DNA from: Amaranthus tricolor
Taxonomy: Eukaryota; Streptophyta; Magnoliopsida; Caryophyllales; Amaranthaceae
Length of the DNA stretch: 64,000 bases
Assembly (NCBI RefSeq): GCF_026212465.1
Contig: NC_080061.1
Span: 22,334,787 to 22,398,786, forward strand
Reading direction: 5' to 3'
Below are positions 62,777 to 64,000 of this stretch, piece after piece. Positions within the stretch are counted from its first letter, which is position 1, and the number at the start of each line of letters is the position of its first letter. The position numbers and the translations under genes are program-made. The notes beneath the pieces are model-generated. The model made no database searches. It was not told where the DNA came from and was given only the letters and a program-made list of their open reading frames with translations.

Positions 62777-64000
62777 CAACACTATTTGGTATAAATTATT
62801 GTGTTGAAATGGTTGGAATCGAAAACAATAGTCATATGCTTGAAATTACGTGTTAAGGTTCTTTTTAAATATTTTTTTGGCAACAAAGAAGGCACACAAC
62901 ACTATTTGGTATATATTATTGTGTTGAAATGGTTAGAATCGCAAACAATAGTCATGTACTTGAAATTACGTGTTAACTTGCGTTTTTAATGTTTTAAATA
63001 TTATTTTGGCAATATCTCGCATAAAGTTATTCAAACTTGGTTTGTTTCGCACGAAACCAAGCACACAACACTATTTGCTATAAATTATTGTGTAGAAATG
63101 GTTAGAATCAAAAACAATAGTCATATCCTTTAAATTACGTTCTAAGTTGCTTTTTTAAAATTTTTTTTAGCGTTTTTATCACTTTCTCGAATAAAGTGGT
63201 TCAAACTTGATTTGTTTGGCAACAAACAAGGCGCAAAACACTATTTGATATGTATTATTGTGTTGAAATGGTTAGAATCGAAAACAACAGTCATATGCTT
63301 GAAATTACGTGCTAAGTTGCTTTTTTCAAGTTTTTTAAAGGTTTTATAGCACTTTCTCGCATAAAGTCGTACAAACTTGGTTTGTTTTGCACGAAAAATG
63401 GCACCCAACACTATTTAGTTTATATTATTATGTTGAAATGGCCAAAATAATAGTCATGTACTTGAAATTACGTACTAAGTTGAATTTTTAATGTTTTTAA
63501 TATTTTTTTTGGCACTTTCCCGCAGAAAGTTGCTCAAACTTGGTTTGTTTCGCATGAAACTCGGCACACGATACTATTTGGTATAAATTATTATGTTGAA
63601 ATTGTTGGAATCAAAAAACTTAGTCATATGTTTGAAATTACGTACATTGTTACTTTTTAAAATTTTTTTTATTTTTTTTAAAACTTTCTCGCATAAAGTA
63701 GTTCAAACTTTGTTTTTTGCCAACAAACAAGGCACAGAACAATATTTGGTATATATTATTGTGTTGAAATGGTTGGAATCGAGCACAATAGTCATGTACT
63801 TGAAATTACATGCTAATAAGTTGCTTTTTTAATGTTTTTTACATTATTTTTGCAATTTCACGCATAAAATGATTCAAACATGATTTGTTTCGCACGAAAC
63901 GTAGCACACAACACTATTTGGTATAAATTATTGTGTTGAAATGGTTAGAATAAAAAACAATAATCATATGCTTGAAATTACGTGCTAAGTTGCTTTTTTA
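62777..64000 (+). repeat. HOR unit 37, partial (A-H), variant V3, cut by window end
   Basis: 1224 bp visible; it ends in the spacer after H (GTGCTAAGTTGCTTTTTTA). It has GTGTTAACTTGCG after B as in units 34-35, and TTTTTACATTATT after G as in units 35-36. The array clearly continues past the window. Confidence 0.93.

Larger units (their letters stand above)
1..64000 (+). repeat. Continuous satellite array with ~1.63 kb ten-monomer HOR
   Basis: Every stretch of the window can be read as a diverged copy of one ~168 bp AT-rich monomer, all in the same orientation. Landmarks in order are the box CAACACTATTTGGTATA, GGTTAGAATCG, GAAATTACGTGCTAAGTTGC, a T-rich tract, CTCGCATAAAG, CAAACTTGGTTTG and GTTTCGCACGAAAC. 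Ten monomer types (A-J) recur in fixed order, giving a period of 1.62-1.63 kb in most of the array. No unique sequence, transposon or gene interrupts it. The structure is that of a centromeric or pericentromeric satellite. The family and species are not recognised, and centromere identity is inferred from architecture only. Confidence 0.97.

Noticed and set aside
1..64000. CRISPR array
   Set aside because: The repeated unit is ~168 bp with no unique spacers. All parts of the monomer are related between copies.
1..64000. Primate alpha satellite
   Set aside because: Monomer length and HOR organisation are similar, but the monomer sequence does not resemble the alpha consensus as I know it and no true CENP-B box is present.
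1..64000. Arabidopsis cen180, rice CentO or another named plant satellite
   Set aside because: Length and motifs do not match those I can recall, so I give no family or species name. A database search of one monomer would decide.
1..64000. tRNA, rRNA or telomere repeats
   Set aside because: Only the 11-base B-box-like core was seen. No cloverleaf, no rRNA-like stretch and no telomeric hexamer or heptamer runs were found.

Overview
The whole 64 kb window is one uninterrupted satellite DNA array. I found no credible gene, RNA gene, transposon, CRISPR array or unique sequence. It consists of roughly 395 head-to-tail copies of an AT-rich monomer, mostly 168-171 bp, all on the same strand. The monomer core reads CAACACTATTTGGTATA, then GGTTAGAATCG, GAAATTACGTGCTAAGTTGC, a T-rich tract, ACTTTCTCGCATAAAG, CAAACTTGGTTTG and GTTTCGCACGAAAC. 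This architecture fits a eukaryotic centromeric or pericentromeric satellite. I do not recognise the family and cannot name the species. It does not look like primate alpha satellite or Arabidopsis cen180 as I know them.

The monomers form a higher-order repeat (HOR) of ten diverged types, here lettered A-J, with a period of about 1.62-1.63 kb. Two types carry fixed internal deletions: A is only 120 bp from its box to the next box, and H only about 152 bp. The HOR is itself a doubled pentamer: A resembles F, B resembles G, C resembles H, D resembles I and E resembles J in diagnostic bases. Unit boundaries below are placed at the CAACACTAT box of monomer A. Thirty-six complete A-to-A units and one partial unit follow a partial left end.

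Layout: 1-435 is a partial pentamer joined through an F/A hybrid. 436 to about 4.9 kb is HOR variant V1. About 4.9-16.0 kb is variant V2, with one divergent unit (V4) at 13.4-15.0 kb. About 16.0-19.9 kb returns to V1. 19.9-22.4 kb is a 15-mer HOR. About 23.2-39.4 kb is a tandem duplication of an 8.09 kb block that is already scrambled; each copy contains a 23-monomer unit, shortened 9-monomer units and fused monomers, and the copies differ at only about a dozen positions found by eye. About 39.4-46.7 kb is a regular 10-mer block (V5). 46.7-48.1 kb is a 9-mer lacking J. 48.1-64 kb is a very regular, highly homogeneous block (V3).

Nothing here works as an operon or pathway. What the sequence records is array evolution: unequal exchange between paralogous pentamer positions (F/A, G/B), exchange between neighbouring monomers, small deletions at short direct repeats, and recent amplification of single HORs and of a multi-HOR block. 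Possible functional signals are dyad-symmetric elements at fixed monomer positions, a regular T-tract at near-nucleosomal spacing, a degenerate CENP-B-box-like sequence and a conserved Pol III B-box-like core. All of these are inferences.
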